Below the pieces are notes generated by a model. That model was given only the letters and a program-made list of their open reading frames with translations. It was not told where the DNA came from and ran no database searches. A DNA stretch of 64,000 nt, taken from the NCBI RefSeq assembly GCF_029968035.1, contig NZ_JASCIQ010000003.1:233469-297468 (forward strand). Reading direction: 5' to 3'. The stretch is from Streptomyces cavernicola (GTDB taxonomy: Bacteria; Actinomycetota; Actinomycetes; Streptomycetales; Streptomycetaceae). Shown one piece after another: positions 26,415 to 35,321 of the stretch. The translations under genes were made by a program, and so were the position numbers. The stretch's first letter is position 1; every line of letters begins with the position of its first letter.

Positions 26415-27380
26415 GTGTCCGCAGTCGCACCCGACGGACGCAAGATGCTGCGCCTGGAGGTCCGCAACAGCCAGACCCCCATCGAGCGCAAGCCCGAGTG
26501 GATCAAGACCCGGGCGAAGATGGGCCCCGAGTACAAGGACCTGCACAACCTCGTCAAGAGCGAGGGCCTGCACACCGTGTGCCAGGAAGCGGGCTGTCCG
26601 AACATCTTTGAGTGCTGGGAGGACCGCGAGGCCACGTTCCTCATCGGCGGTGACCAGTGCACGCGGCGCTGTGACTTCTGCCAGATCGACACGGGCAAGC
26701 CGCAGGCCCTCGACGTCGACGAGCCCCGTCGCGTCGGTGAGTCCGTCGTCAAGATGGACCTGAACTACGCCACGATCACCGGCGTCGCCCGCGACGACCT
26801 GGAGGACGGCGGCGCCTGGCTGTACGCGGAGACGGTGCGCCAGATCCACGCGATGACGGCGGAGCGCGCGGCCGGCCAGACCAAGGTCGAGCTGCTCATC
26901 CCCGACTTCAACGCCGAGCCCGACCAGCTGGCCGAGGTCTTCTCGTCCCGCCCCGAGGTGCTCGCGCACAACGTGGAGACGGTGCCGCGGATCTTCAAGC
27001 GGATCCGCCCCGGCTTCCGCTTCGAGCGCTCGCTCAAGGTGATCACCGAGGCCCGCGAGGCCGGTCTGGTCACGAAGTCGAACCTGATCCTCGGCATGGG
27101 CGAGACCCGTGAGGAGATCAGCGAGGCGCTGCAGGAGCTGCACGACGCGGGTTGCGAGCTCATCACGATCACGCAGTACCTGCGCCCGACCGTGCGCCAC
27201 CACCCCGTGGAGCGCTGGGTCAAGCCGCAGGAGTTCGTGGAGCTCAAGGAGGAGGCCGAGGAGATCGGCTACTCCGGCGTGATGTCCGGACCGCTGGTCC
27301 GCTCCTCGTACCGCGCGGGCCGGCTGTTCCAGATGGCCGTCGAGAAGCGTGGGGAGTACGCGGCCTCGCAGGCCGTGTGA
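26415..27380 (+). CDS. lipA: Lipoyl synthase (radical SAM)
   Basis: Inserts two sulfurs into octanoyl-lipoyl domains, completing lipoamide on SucB and related proteins. 321 residues from GTG 26415, with AGGGAGC 10 bases upstream. Both iron-sulfur sites are present: the auxiliary cluster [12 protein letters not shown] and the radical [12 protein letters not shown]; the C-terminal Ser ligand lies in [11 protein letters not shown]. Other blocks: [22 protein letters not shown] and [14 protein letters not shown]. Probably has its own promoter in the 131-base gap after lipB but belongs with it functionally. Confidence 0.97.
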   Translation: MSAVAPDGRKMLRLEVRNSQTPIERKPEWIKTRAKMGPEYKDLHNLVKSEGLHTVCQEAGCPNIFECWEDREATFLIGGDQCTRRCDFCQIDTGKPQALDVDEPRRVGESVVKMDLNYATITGVARDDLEDGGAWLYAETVRQIHAMTAERAAGQTKVELLIPDFNAEPDQLAEVFSSRPEVLAHNVETVPRIFKRIRPGFRFERSLKVITEAREAGLVTKSNLILGMGETREEISEALQELHDAGCELITITQYLRPTVRHHPVERWVKPQEFVELKEEAEEIGYSGVMSGPLVRSSYRAGRLFQMAVEKRGEYAASQAV

Positions 27381-27627
27381 AGTCACGCACAAGTGACTAC
27401 CGGCCGGTAACGGCCTTGGTGGCGCGGCCCGTTGCGGTCCCTGCAGGTAGGGGGCGCCGCACGGGCCGCGTCCGGCTTTCCGGGGGCTCGCGTCGCGCGC
27501 ACATCACGGCTTCATGGGTGTTTGACCGGCTGGTCATGCGCTGGTAACACCAATCAGTGACGCTGGCACTACGCCACGTACCCCCCTCACCCCCCGCTCC
27601 GCCCGGTCTTCCAGAGAGGGACCCGCC

Positions 27628-27831
27628 ATGCAGGCCGTGCCCGTACGCGCCACCGCCATCCCTTCCGTCACCGACGCCCTGCGCGCCGTCGAATCGCTCC
27701 TCATGGGCAGCGGCCAGCGCACCGCCCGCCGCAACGCGTGGTCCTCGGTCGTCGAGGACCGGCGCCGCGCCAAGGACCGGGTGGAGGCGCAGCGGGTGCT
27801 CGAAGCGGCAAGCACCGCCCGCACGTCGTAG
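27628..27831 (+). CDS. Small conserved-type protein, unknown function
   Basis: 67 residues, ATG 27628, following GAGAGGGACC. Sequence is helical and charged in the second half (RRNAWSSVVEDRRRAKDRVE), with no Cys and no membrane segment. The codon bias is normal for the region, supporting translation. It lies 247 bases after lipA and 30 before the DUF4191 gene. No recognised domain; the name and role are unknown. Confidence 0.6.
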   Translation: MQAVPVRATAIPSVTDALRAVESLLMGSGQRTARRNAWSSVVEDRRRAKDRVEAQRVLEAASTARTS

Positions 27832-27861
27832 TCCGTTCGAAGGGCACGTAAACTTCGAGTC

Positions 27862-28563
27862 ATGGCGAGGAAGGACGACGCAGCGAGCGCTGCGAACGCA
27901 GGGCGGCTCAAGCAGATCGCCCTCACTTACAAGATGACCCGGCGGGCCGACTCCAAGATCGGTCTCGTTCTAGCCGCAGTGGGACTTGTCACCTTCGGTG
28001 TCCTTCTCGGTATCGGCTTTCTGATCGGGCACCCGGTTTATCTGGGCATCCTCGGCGTTCTGCTCGCCTTCCTGGCGACGGCGATCGTCTTCGGCCGCAG
28101 GGCCGAGCGGGCGGCGTTCGGGCAGATGGAGGGGCAGCCCGGTGCTGCGGCCGCGGTGCTCGACAACGTCGGCCGTGGCTGGACCACGACCCCGGCGGTG
28201 GCGATGAACCGCAGCCAGGACGTGGTGCACCGCGCGGTCGGCAAGGCCGGCATCGTGCTGATCGGCGAGGGCAACCCGAACCGGCTCAAGGGCCTGCTCG
28301 CGGCCGAGAAGAAGAAGATGTCCCGGATCGTCGTCGACGTTCCGGTGCACGACTTCATCGTGGGCGACGGCGAGGGCCAGGTCCCGCTGAAGAAGCTTCG
28401 TACGACGATGCTGAAGCTCCCGCGCGTGCTGGCCGGTCCGCAGGTCACGCAGACCAACGACCGGCTGAAGGCGATGGGCGACCTGATGAGCAACATGCCG
28501 CTGCCGAAGGGTCCGATGCCCAAGGGGATGCGGATGCCCAAGGGTGGGCCCAAGATGCGGTGA
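27862..28563 (+). CDS. DUF4191 integral membrane protein
   Basis: 233 residues with an N-terminal cytosolic stretch (LKQIALTYKMTRRADSKIG), two close membrane segments (IGLVLAAVGLVTFGVLLGIG and LGILGVLLAFLATAIVFGR), and a long cytosolic domain with VLDNVGRGWTTTPAVAMNRS and HRAVGKAGIVLIGEG. The end is a Met/Pro/Lys/Gly-rich tail. This is the actinobacterial DUF4191 family, found near lipA and glnA; function unknown. A very stable hairpin follows. Confidence 0.82.
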   Translation: MARKDDAASAANAGRLKQIALTYKMTRRADSKIGLVLAAVGLVTFGVLLGIGFLIGHPVYLGILGVLLAFLATAIVFGRRAERAAFGQMEGQPGAAAAVLDNVGRGWTTTPAVAMNRSQDVVHRAVGKAGIVLIGEGNPNRLKGLLAAEKKKMSRIVVDVPVHDFIVGDGEGQVPLKKLRTTMLKLPRVLAGPQVTQTNDRLKAMGDLMSNMPLPKGPMPKGMRMPKGGPKMR

Positions 28564-28606
28564 CGCCGGCCGCTGGGTTACTGGTTTTTACGTCTGTACG
28601 TCCGCT

Positions 28607-28649
28607 ACGTCGATGGGGCGCCGGGAAGATCCCGGCGCCCCATCGACGT
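28607..28649. terminator. Perfect 20-bp stem hairpin after DUF4191 gene
   Basis: Left arm 28607-28626 and right arm 28630-28649 are exact complements with a three-base loop (AGA). It lies 44 bases after the DUF4191 stop. No T-tract on the plus strand. The rest of the 307-base gap (28564-28870) is a run of degenerate GACGGGCTGG-type repeat units at about 28704-28830. Confidence 0.75.
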
Positions 28650-28689
28650 GCGTGGTCGTTCTCGTGCCGTCGGCTCGGGCACCGTGATC

Positions 28690-28835
28690 GCCCTCCGGGC
28701 TCGTCCTCAAGCGCCGGACGGGCTGGATTTGGCTGGTCCGAGCAAGCACCGACGGGCTGGGCTTGGCTGGCCCGAGAAGGCCCAGACGGGCTGGGTTTGA
28801 CCGGGCAGCCCCAGAACGCCCCGACGGGGGATCAG
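28690..28835. repeat. Degenerate short repeats between DUF4191 and RDD genes
   Basis: At least four loose copies of a ~35-base unit built on GACGGGCTGG(G/A)(T/C)TTGGCTGG. The first contains CAAGCGCCGGACGGGCTGGA, matching the module in repeat copies A and B (one or two mismatches), so this looks like an eroded relative of the same family. Confidence 0.6.
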
Positions 28836-28870
28836 CCGGGGCGGACGTGAACCTGGGCGGGGTGCCTGGG

Positions 28871-29338
28871 TCAGATGCGGACCTGGATCGCCTTGGCCAG
28901 GCGGTCGTGGAGGCCGCGGCCGTCTCGGTCCCAGATCAGGGCCGGGATCGCCAGGCACAGGAGCAGGCTGCGGAGCAGGACGCGGCCGACGCCCAGGCGG
29001 CTGCCGTCCTCGGACACCACGCGAAGGCCGAAGAGCCGCTTGCCGGGGGTGGAGCCGATCGTGCCGACGGTGAGCGCGCTCAGCACGAAGAAGACGCCGA
29101 GGGCCCAGTTACCCATCGCCTGCTGGTTGCCCTGAGCGAGGAGGCCGTATGCGATGAGCATGCAGCCCGCCCAGTCGACGACGACCGCGCCGAAGCGGCG
29201 GCCGAGCGGGGCGATGGCGCCGGGGCCCTCCTTGGGGAGGCCCAGCTGCTGGCCCCGGTAACCGAAGTCCGCGCCCATGTCCTCGGCCGCCTGGCGGGGG
29301 CCGGAGAGCCACGATCCGATTGCCTGTCTGTTGTCCAC
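28871..29338 (-). CDS. RDD family membrane protein
   Basis: 155 residues from GTG 29338 ([14 protein letters not shown]). RDD-family pattern: [20 protein letters not shown] (the Arg/Asp pair at the start of the first membrane helix), [21 protein letters not shown], and [10 protein letters not shown]; a final hydrophobic [16 protein letters not shown] then [15 protein letters not shown]. About three membrane segments. Role unknown; the gene is divergent from glnA and sits next to it in Streptomyces. The frame opens ten codons earlier, but the MDNRQ start fits the family better. Confidence 0.82.
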   Translation of the reverse strand: MDNRQAIGSWLSGPRQAAEDMGADFGYRGQQLGLPKEGPGAIAPLGRRFGAVVVDWAGCMLIAYGLLAQGNQQAMGNWALGVFFVLSALTVGTIGSTPGKRLFGLRVVSEDGSRLGVGRVLLRSLLLCLAIPALIWDRDGRGLHDRLAKAIQVRI

Positions 29339-29412
29339 CCGTCCACGGTACTGCGCCCCCTTTCGCACCCGGGCGGCTGGGGTCGTGGAAGGGCGCTCGG
29401 CCCGTCAGTCGG

Positions 29413-29450
29413 TTAACTTCGACGAAACAAATGGGTCATGCTTGAGAAAT
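29413..29450 (+). promoter_or_regulatory. GlnR operator upstream of glnA
   Basis: Four five-base elements spaced by exactly six bases: TTAAC (29413-29417), GAAAC (29424-29428), GTCAT (29435-29439) and GAAAT (29446-29450). This fits the known actinomycete GlnR box gTnAc-n6-GaAAc repeated twice, and lies ~100 bases upstream of the glnA start. GlnR activates glnA when nitrogen is short. Confidence 0.88.
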
Positions 29451-29552
29451 CCCCCGTCCTTATGGTCAGGACCAGCGTGTGCCACCGCACTGGCAGCACT
29501 CAAGCGAGACAGTCCCCGGCTCCACCCCGGACCGGGAAGTAGGAGGAGCCGG

Positions 29553-30962
29553 ATGTTCCAGAACGCCGACGATGCCAAGAAGTTCATCAAGGACAATGAC
29601 GTCAAGATGGTCGACGTCCGGTTCTGCGACCTCCCGGGCGTGATGCAGCACTTCACGATCCCGGCGACGGCGTTCGACCCGTCCGAGGAGCTGGCCTTCG
29701 ACGGCTCGTCGATCCGCGGCTTCCAGGCCATCCACGAGTCGGACATGGCGCTGCGCGCCGACCTCTCGACGGCTCGGGTGGACCCCTTCCGCCGCGACAA
29801 GACGCTGAACATCAACTTCTTCATCCACGACCCGATCACGGGCGAGCAGTACAGCCGTGACCCGCGCAACATCGCGAAGAAGGCCGAGGCGTACCTCGCG
29901 TCGACCGGCATCGCCGACACCGCGTACTTCGGCCCCGAGGCCGAGTTCTATGTGTTCGACTCGGTCCGCTTCGAGACCTCCGCGAACCAGGGCTTCTACC
30001 ACATCGACTCCGAGGCCGGCGCCTGGAACACCGGTTCGGAGGAGAACAACCGCGGCTACAAGGTCCGCTACAAGGGCGGTTACTTCCCGGCCCCGCCGGT
30101 CGACCACTTCGCCGACCTGCGCTCCGAGATCTCCCTGGAGCTGGAGAACGCCGGTCTGCAGGTCGAGCGCCAGCACCACGAGGTCGGCACCGCCGGCCAG
30201 GCCGAGATCAACTACAAGTTCAACACGCTGCTCGCCGCGGCCGACGACCTGATGCTCTTCAAGTACATCGTGAAGAACGTCGCCTGGCGCAACGGCAAGA
30301 CCGCGACCTTCATGCCGAAGCCGATCTTCGGTGACAACGGCTCGGGCATGCACGTCCACCAGTCGCTGTGGCAGGGCGGCTCCCCGCTGTTCTACGACGA
30401 GCAGGGCTACGCGGGCCTCTCGGACATGGCCCGCTACTACATCGGCGGCATCCTCAAGCACGCCCCTTCGCTGCTCGCCTTCACCAACCCGACGGTGAAC
30501 TCGTACCACCGCCTGGTGCCCGGCTTCGAGGCCCCGGTCAACATGGTGTACTCGCAGCGCAACCGCTCTGCGGCCATGCGTATCCCGATCACCGGCTCGA
30601 ACCCGAAGGCCAAGCGCGTCGAGTTCCGCGCGCCGGACCCGTCCTCCAACCCGTACCTCGCCTTCTCGGCGCTGCTGCTCGCGGGCCTCGACGGCGTCAA
30701 GAACAAGATCGAGCCGGCCGAGCCGATCGACAAGGACCTGTACGAGCTGGCTCCCGAGGAGCACGCCAACGTCCAGCAGGTCCCGACCTCGCTCCCCGCG
30801 GTCCTCGACGCCCTGGAGGCGGACAACGAGTACCTGCAGCAGGGCGGCGTCTTCACGTCCGACCTGATCGAGACGTGGATCGACTACAAGCGCACGAACG
30901 AGATCGCCCCGATCCAGCTGCGCCCGCACCCGCACGAGTTCGAGCTTTACTTCGACCTCTAA
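29553..30962 (+). CDS. glnA: Glutamine synthetase type I
   Basis: The main ammonia-assimilating enzyme, ATP-dependent, dodecameric, cytosolic. 469 residues from ATG 29553 with AGGAGGAG upstream. Motifs: [52 protein letters not shown] (ATP/metal site), NRSAAMRIP and [15 protein letters not shown]. Tyr397 in [10 protein letters not shown] is the position adenylylated by GlnE, encoded near the end of this window. An upstream GlnR box and a downstream hairpin frame the unit. A longer in-frame reading from 29277 overlaps the promoter and is rejected. Confidence 0.98.
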   Translation: MFQNADDAKKFIKDNDVKMVDVRFCDLPGVMQHFTIPATAFDPSEELAFDGSSIRGFQAIHESDMALRADLSTARVDPFRRDKTLNINFFIHDPITGEQYSRDPRNIAKKAEAYLASTGIADTAYFGPEAEFYVFDSVRFETSANQGFYHIDSEAGAWNTGSEENNRGYKVRYKGGYFPAPPVDHFADLRSEISLELENAGLQVERQHHEVGTAGQAEINYKFNTLLAAADDLMLFKYIVKNVAWRNGKTATFMPKPIFGDNGSGMHVHQSLWQGGSPLFYDEQGYAGLSDMARYYIGGILKHAPSLLAFTNPTVNSYHRLVPGFEAPVNMVYSQRNRSAAMRIPITGSNPKAKRVEFRAPDPSSNPYLAFSALLLAGLDGVKNKIEPAEPIDKDLYELAPEEHANVQQVPTSLPAVLDALEADNEYLQQGGVFTSDLIETWIDYKRTNEIAPIQLRPHPHEFELYFDL

Positions 30963-30976
30963 GCCGCGGTTTCCTG

Positions 30977-31008
30977 AAGGCCGCCACCCGCTTCCGGGTG
31001 GCGGCCTT
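30977..31008 (+). terminator. Terminator hairpin after glnA
   Basis: A 14-bp perfect stem AAGGCCGCCACCCG (30977-30990) with loop CTTC and its complement (30995-31008), starting 14 bases after the glnA stop. Confidence 0.85.
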
Positions 31009-31043
31009 CGCCGTGCGGTCGGCAGGGCTGGAGACGGGCGACG

Positions 31044-32001
31044 TCAGGCAGTGGGCGGCTCGGGGATGCGCCAGGTGATCCGGAATCGTTCGGCGTCCGG
31101 CAGCCCGTAGTGCCCCACCGGACTTATCTGCTTGATCAGGTAGCCGAACACCATGTGCTGCGCCTACTCCGACACCTCGTCCCAGGTGTCCGGAGTCACG
31201 ATCATCAACTCGCGCAGCAAGCTCGGGGCCGACTCGCTCTCCAGCATCTCCGCCCTGTCGTCCCGGTCCATCGTCTCGTCGCTGCGCATGGCGTGGATGG
31301 ACTCCGCGAGGAGGTTCGGCTCGCGGCCGAGGCGTCGGAGCAACTCCTGGCAGCCGTAGCGAAAGGCCGCTCGGGCTTCCATGGCCTCCCGGTCGGGGTT
31401 GCGGTAGCCATACGGTGCGCCCTCGTCCGCGCCGACGTAGTCGCCCTTGAGCAGGTGCAGCAGGACACGTAGCGCGTGCTCGGCTCCAAGCTCCTCGATC
31501 AACTGCGCCATCCCATGGACCCATTGGTCCTCGGCTATCAACGGGTTCGTGCGGGGCGGCCAGCGAAGGGTGGATCTCGATGGCGCTGAAGGGGTTGATC
31601 AACATTCCCATGGCCAGTTCCGGCGTCCACTTGCCGTCCTCACTGCCCCAGCCGGTGTTGACCAGCTCCTGAAACGACTTCAGGGCACCGGCCTCCCCTT
31701 CCCCGATCGCGCGCCACAGCCGCCGGAGCCTGCCCGTCTCGGACTTTTCGTCACGGCCGCAGAGACCGGCCAGTACCACGACGATGTCGTGGACGGTCTC
31801 CCAGCGCGGCACCCGGGACCCGTTGAGAGTGGTGCGTACGGTCTCGTGGCTGGCCGCCGACAGCCGCTCCTCGCGACGCTGGATGAGCTCGCTCAGCTTC
31901 CGGAGACTCACCCCTCCTGCGGCACGGTGGAGTTCCTGCAGGGCTTCGGTCAACTCACCGTGCGCGCCTGCTGGTTGAGGTGGAGCGGCGTCAGGGTTCA
32001 C
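31044..32001 (-). pseudogene. Helix-turn-helix regulator, disrupted by a frameshift and a stop
   Basis: A GTG at 32001 with AGGAGG upstream opens a frame encoding an XRE-like HTH (SLRKLSELIQRREERLSAAS, then ETVRTTLNGSRVPRWETVHD) and helical regions up to AIEIHPSLAAPHEP. Near 31545-31552 the coding sense jumps by one base: removing one G restores LIAEDQWVHGMAQLIEELG, which continues to TWDEVSE at 31167. A TAG follows (31164-31166), but the same frame goes on sensibly (AQHMVFGYLIKQISPVGHYG ... WRIPEPPTA) to a TGA at 31044. Two independent lesions suggest decay. Restored length would be ~318 residues. The frame that continues after the shift is antisense-biased and not credible. Confidence 0.7.
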
Positions 32002-32180
32002 AGGGCCTCCTGCCTGCTCAACATGTCAAGTTCCGGCTCTACGCTAGGAGCGGCCGGCCGAGGGCGCGTCAGTGTGCGTCAAGTTGTCCGGCCGCGCCGT
32101 CAAACCGTGACTCGCGGTCGGCCGGCGGGACAAGCATGGGACTGGCGCCGATGGAGCGCCTCGTCGAAGGAGTTGCCCCC

Positions 32181-33641
32181 ATGCACATCCCCGCCTACGC
32201 CCACGACTTGATTCGCGCAGCCTTGCCCGGCATGCCCACGTCCCGACAGGTGGGCGGTCTCGAATGCTGTCTGTGCAGCGCAGCGTTCGGCGAGGAGCTC
32301 GCTGCGATACCGCTCGGCCCGACACCGACGTCCGGCCTGTTCGCCTGCAGACCTTGTCTGGAGCTCTTGGTGAAACGGGCACGGCGCGCCCGCGACGCTG
32401 CACGGGCGCAGGGAGCCGAGCAAGCCCGAGCGGAGTCGGCCGAGTGGTCGTCGGTGCAGAGACGGCAACTCGCCCGCCTCGACAAGGTGCGGCAGGCAGC
32501 GGAGTCCGTGGCCGCGCTCGCCCAGAACGACGACACCGAAGCACTACGGATCGCCTGGCTGCTGGTGTCACTGGAATCGGCGTACGCCTGGCTCCCGGAG
32601 ACGCCCGAACCGCCGGCCTCTGTGGAGCACAGGGACGGAGAGCTGGAGCAAGCTGCGTTTCGTCTCGACCTGGCCATGGTCACAGCGCGCGAGGCGGTGG
32701 CGGAGAGGCTCGCCCACCACCTGATCGACCAAGCGCAGCCCGAAGAGCCGGAGTTGTGCGCGGAGTTGGACTGCCCCGGAGGCTGTACGGGTCGACACCG
32801 CTCCTCGCACATCGATTGCGGGCCGGAAGCCGTTTTCGACGACCTTGTGGAACACGGGATCGTCGTCGAACCACCAGAACCCGAACCCTTGTCGCCCAGG
32901 TTCGCGGCCCTCCTGGAGCCCCATCAGGCCGAGGAGAAGCGCACACCACTGCCGGACCTGGAGGAGCAAGTACCCGTTGTCCTGGCGCACTTGGGCGTGG
33001 ACGTCTCTGACACAGACGTACTGCTGAGCGCGGCGGTCGGCCTGGTCGCCGACGCGTGGCGCGAAGGGCCGCTGGACTTCATCCACGCTGCGGAGGGCGG
33101 GCCGAACGACGGCGAGATCTTCGCCCAGAGCGTCGATCTGTACCGCAGGGCGCACAGGGTGCTCGTCTCCGACCGGGACGACGGCCCCGAGGCGCTGCTT
33201 CCGTTCACGGCCGTCGCCTCGGACGTGGATCTTCCATGGGCCGGGGGTTCACGCTTCAAGCTGCGGACGGCGACGGTGTCCGGATCCCGAGGCGAGGGCG
33301 GGCCCGCGACGGAACCCGAGGAGGACCCCGTCACGGAATTCGTCCGCCCCGTCGACGACCGCGTGTGGTTCACGGCAGAGGTGATGCGTGAACAGGGCTG
33401 GCGTGCGGGCTTGTTGCACAGGGCGGCCTCCGCAGCGTTCAAGGCGTCCCACCACTTCGGCATGCCGGGCTGGCCCGCCGCTGTCGTTGCGGCGATGGAA
33501 CGGCTCGACAGGCTGGACCGTACGAAAGCACCCGAAGCTCTGGCCGATCTCGCGACTGTCGAGGCCGCGCTGCTGGAAGCGCCCGACCGGTTGGGGGCGG
33601 ACGCCCTCGACCGGCTGGCCCGACACGGCCTGTTCGGCTGA
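32181..33641 (+). CDS. Hypothetical protein with N-terminal CxxC zinc-ribbon-like motif
   Basis: 486 residues from ATG 32181 (AAGGAG eight bases upstream). Near the N-terminus, LECCLCSAAFG (C29, C32) and LFACRPCLEL (C56, C59) form two CxxC pairs like a zinc ribbon. Then a charged helical stretch (VKRARRARDAARAQGAEQAR), a second Cys cluster (CAELDCPGGCTGRHRSSHIDC, about residues 193-213), and an acidic C-terminal half without membrane segments. I do not recognise the family. The next gene overlaps its stop by one base (TGATG), so the two are translationally coupled. It diverges from the broken HTH regulator. The gene set is flanked by core genes, so this looks like an inserted accessory cassette. 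Confidence 0.72.
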   Translation: MHIPAYAHDLIRAALPGMPTSRQVGGLECCLCSAAFGEELAAIPLGPTPTSGLFACRPCLELLVKRARRARDAARAQGAEQARAESAEWSSVQRRQLARLDKVRQAAESVAALAQNDDTEALRIAWLLVSLESAYAWLPETPEPPASVEHRDGELEQAAFRLDLAMVTAREAVAERLAHHLIDQAQPEEPELCAELDCPGGCTGRHRSSHIDCGPEAVFDDLVEHGIVVEPPEPEPLSPRFAALLEPHQAEEKRTPLPDLEEQVPVVLAHLGVDVSDTDVLLSAAVGLVADAWREGPLDFIHAAEGGPNDGEIFAQSVDLYRRAHRVLVSDRDDGPEALLPFTAVASDVDLPWAGGSRFKLRTATVSGSRGEGGPATEPEEDPVTEFVRPVDDRVWFTAEVMREQGWRAGLLHRAASAAFKASHHFGMPGWPAAVVAAMERLDRLDRTKAPEALADLATVEAALLEAPDRLGADALDRLARHGLFG

Positions 33642-33889
33642 TGTCGATGAAGTGGGACGACGTGACTCTGGTCGTGCTTGCCGCGTCCGGATGCATCACG
33701 CTGCTGCTGACGCAGATCAGCGAGGTCCTTTCACGGCTGCCGGAGATCATCCGTGCGTGGCGGCACGTACGCCGTGAACTCGGCGCCGGCACCGATCCTG
33801 ACGCCCAGGACCCACCGGCACGCGTCACCGACCCTGGTCCCAGGCAGTCCCCGGGTCCTGGGCGAGAACATGCTCCACCAGGGAGATGA
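33641..33889 (+). CDS. Small membrane protein, coupled to the zinc-ribbon-like gene
   Basis: 82 residues; ATG at 33641 overlaps the previous stop codon by one base. One N-terminal membrane helix (VTLVVLAASGCITLLLTQIS), then a basic juxtamembrane region (EIIRAWRHVRRELG) and a disordered Pro/Asp/Gly tail. The last 21 codons run over the 3' end of the convergent cvnD gene (overlap 33825-33889), so the original stop may have been lost when the cassette joined this locus. Function unknown. Confidence 0.6.
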   Translation: MSMKWDDVTLVVLAASGCITLLLTQISEVLSRLPEIIRAWRHVRRELGAGTDPDAQDPPARVTDPGPRQSPGPGREHAPPGR

Positions 33890-34442
33890 GGACGTCCTTG
33901 CCCGAATCGCGGTCGCGTACGTCGCAGAGGAGTACCGGGGTCGTGGTGGAGAGGTCGAGGGCGGTGGCGATGGCTTCGGGGGTGTGGGTGCGGATTCCGT
34001 CGAAGCAGTTGACGGCGACGATGAACGGGATGTTCCGGCTCTCGAAGTAGTCGACCGCCGGGAAGGAGTCCGCGAGGCGGCGGGTGTCGGCGAGGACGAC
34101 CGCGCCGAGGCAGCCGGTGGCCAGCTCGTCCCAGACGAACCAGAAGCGGTCCTGGCCCGGGGTGCCGAAGAGGTAGAGGGCCAGGTCGGTGCGGAGGGTG
34201 ATGCGCCCGAAGTCCATGGCGACGGTGGTCGTGGTCTTCGTCGACACCCCCTGGAGGTCGTCGACCGGGCGGGAGGCCTCCGTCAGCTGTTCCTCCGTGC
34301 GCAGCGGGCGGATCTCGCTCACCGACTCGACCAGTGTGGTCTTCCCGACGCCGAAGCCGCCGGCGATCAGGAGCTTCAGGGCGGTGAAGTCGGCGGTGAA
34401 GTCTGCGGTCGAGTCGACGCGGTCAGAGTGCGCGTAGGCCAT
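33825..34442 (-). CDS. cvnD: Conservon Ras-like GTP-binding protein CvnD
   Basis: 205 residues. P-loop IAGGFGVGKTTLVESVSEI near residue 26, a switch region with STKTTTTVAMDFGRI, then LYLFGTPGQDRFWF (in place of DxxG), and VAVNCFDG as the base-specificity region. This is the CvnD component of Streptomyces conservons, membrane-associated complexes resembling eukaryotic GPCR signalling. The start overlaps cvnC by 20 bases. No CvnE-type cytochrome P450 gene follows; the next gene downstream is the accessory cassette on the other strand. Confidence 0.9.
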   Translation of the reverse strand: MAYAHSDRVDSTADFTADFTALKLLIAGGFGVGKTTLVESVSEIRPLRTEEQLTEASRPVDDLQGVSTKTTTTVAMDFGRITLRTDLALYLFGTPGQDRFWFVWDELATGCLGAVVLADTRRLADSFPAVDYFESRNIPFIVAVNCFDGIRTHTPEAIATALDLSTTTPVLLCDVRDRDSGKDVLISLVEHVLAQDPGTAWDQGR

Positions 34443-34851
34443 GGATCACTTCTCGCAGGAGGTGGGCGTCGGGGCGGGTGCTGGTCTGCGGGGCCGCGTC
34501 GGGCGGGGTGATGGCGATCAGTCCGGCCGCGGTCAGGTCGCCGAGCAGGACGCGTACGACGCCGAGGGGCAGGCCCGAGTCCGAGGCCAGGTCGGCCACC
34601 GGGCGCGGGCCTCGGGTGCAGAGGGCGAGCAGGTCGCGCTGCTCGGGCGGGAGCGGGCCGGGCGGGGGCGCCGCGTCGGGGCGGGCCCGCACGATCGCCA
34701 TCAGGTCGACCCGCTCGGCGCCGTTCGCGGTGCGCGCCCGGCCGGCGGTCATCGCGTAGAGGCGGACCAGGGGGCCGGCCTCGTCGTCGTAGCGGTCGGT
34801 CCAGGCGTCCGGGTGGTCCGGGTGGTCCGGGTGGGCGTTCGGGTCCGTCAT
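34423..34851 (-). CDS. cvnC: Conservon DUF742 protein CvnC
   Basis: 142 residues from ATG 34851. DUF742 features: VRLYAMTAGRARTANG, then VDLMAIVRAR, LPPEQRDLLALC, RPVADLASDSGLPLGVVRVL and the end DAHLLREVIHGLRAL. A winged-helix-like adaptor of the conservon complex. The N-terminus has a HPDHPD repeat encoded by GGTGGTCCG units at about 34812-34832. Overlaps cvnB by four bases (ATGA) and cvnD by 20, indicating translational coupling. Confidence 0.9.
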   Translation of the reverse strand: MTDPNAHPDHPDHPDAWTDRYDDEAGPLVRLYAMTAGRARTANGAERVDLMAIVRARPDAAPPPGPLPPEQRDLLALCTRGPRPVADLASDSGLPLGVVRVLLGDLTAAGLIAITPPDAAPQTSTRPDAHLLREVIHGLRAL

Positions 34852-35321
34852 GGGGTCTCGCCGTCCGGCCTCGCGGGGGCGTCGGCCGACCTGGTGGGGA
34901 CGCCGAGGTGCTCGCGTACGCGGTCCACGAGGAGGGCCATCTCGTACGCCACCAGGCCGATGTCGGCGTGGCCGTCGGTGAAGACGGCGAGGCAGGAGCC
35001 GTCCCCCGCGGCGACCACGAACAGGAAGCCGCCCTGCAGTTCGACCATGGTCTGGACGACGCCGCCCGCGTCGAAGTGCCGGCCCGCGCCCTTGGCCAGG
35101 GAGTGGAAGCCGGAGGCGATGGCCGAGAAGCGCTCGGACTCGTCGCGGCCCATGCCGGTGGAGGCGCCCACGCACAGGCCGTCGTTGGAGAGCATGACCG
35201 CGTGCCGGACCTCGGCGACCCGGTCGACCAGGTCGTCGAGGAGCCAGTCGACGCCGCCGCGGCCCTCGCCGCCGGACCGGTCGGCGCCGCCCAGGTTGGT
35301 GACGGTGTACGTCGGGGTCAT
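34848..35321 (-). CDS. cvnB: Conservon roadblock/LC7 protein CvnB
   Basis: 157 residues. Roadblock/LC7 fold pattern: WLLDDLVDRVAEVRHAVMLS, then NDGLCVGASTGMGRDESERF, AIASGFHSLA, MVELQGGFLFVVAAGDGSCL and VAYEMALLVDRVREHLG. Such proteins regulate small GTPases; here the partner is CvnD. Overlaps cvnA by four bases. Short Gly/Ser-rich N-terminal extension. Confidence 0.9.
   Translation of the reverse strand: MTPTYTVTNLGGADRSGGEGRGGVDWLLDDLVDRVAEVRHAVMLSNDGLCVGASTGMGRDESERFSAIASGFHSLAKGAGRHFDAGGVVQTMVELQGGFLFVVAAGDGSCLAVFTDGHADIGLVAYEMALLVDRVREHLGVPTRSADAPARPDGETP

Noticed and set aside
30853..31163. Continuation of the HTH regulator frame past the shift, down to 30853
   Set aside because: After 31550 this frame has antisense codon bias and Arg/Pro-rich text, and it runs into the glnA terminator and 3' end.
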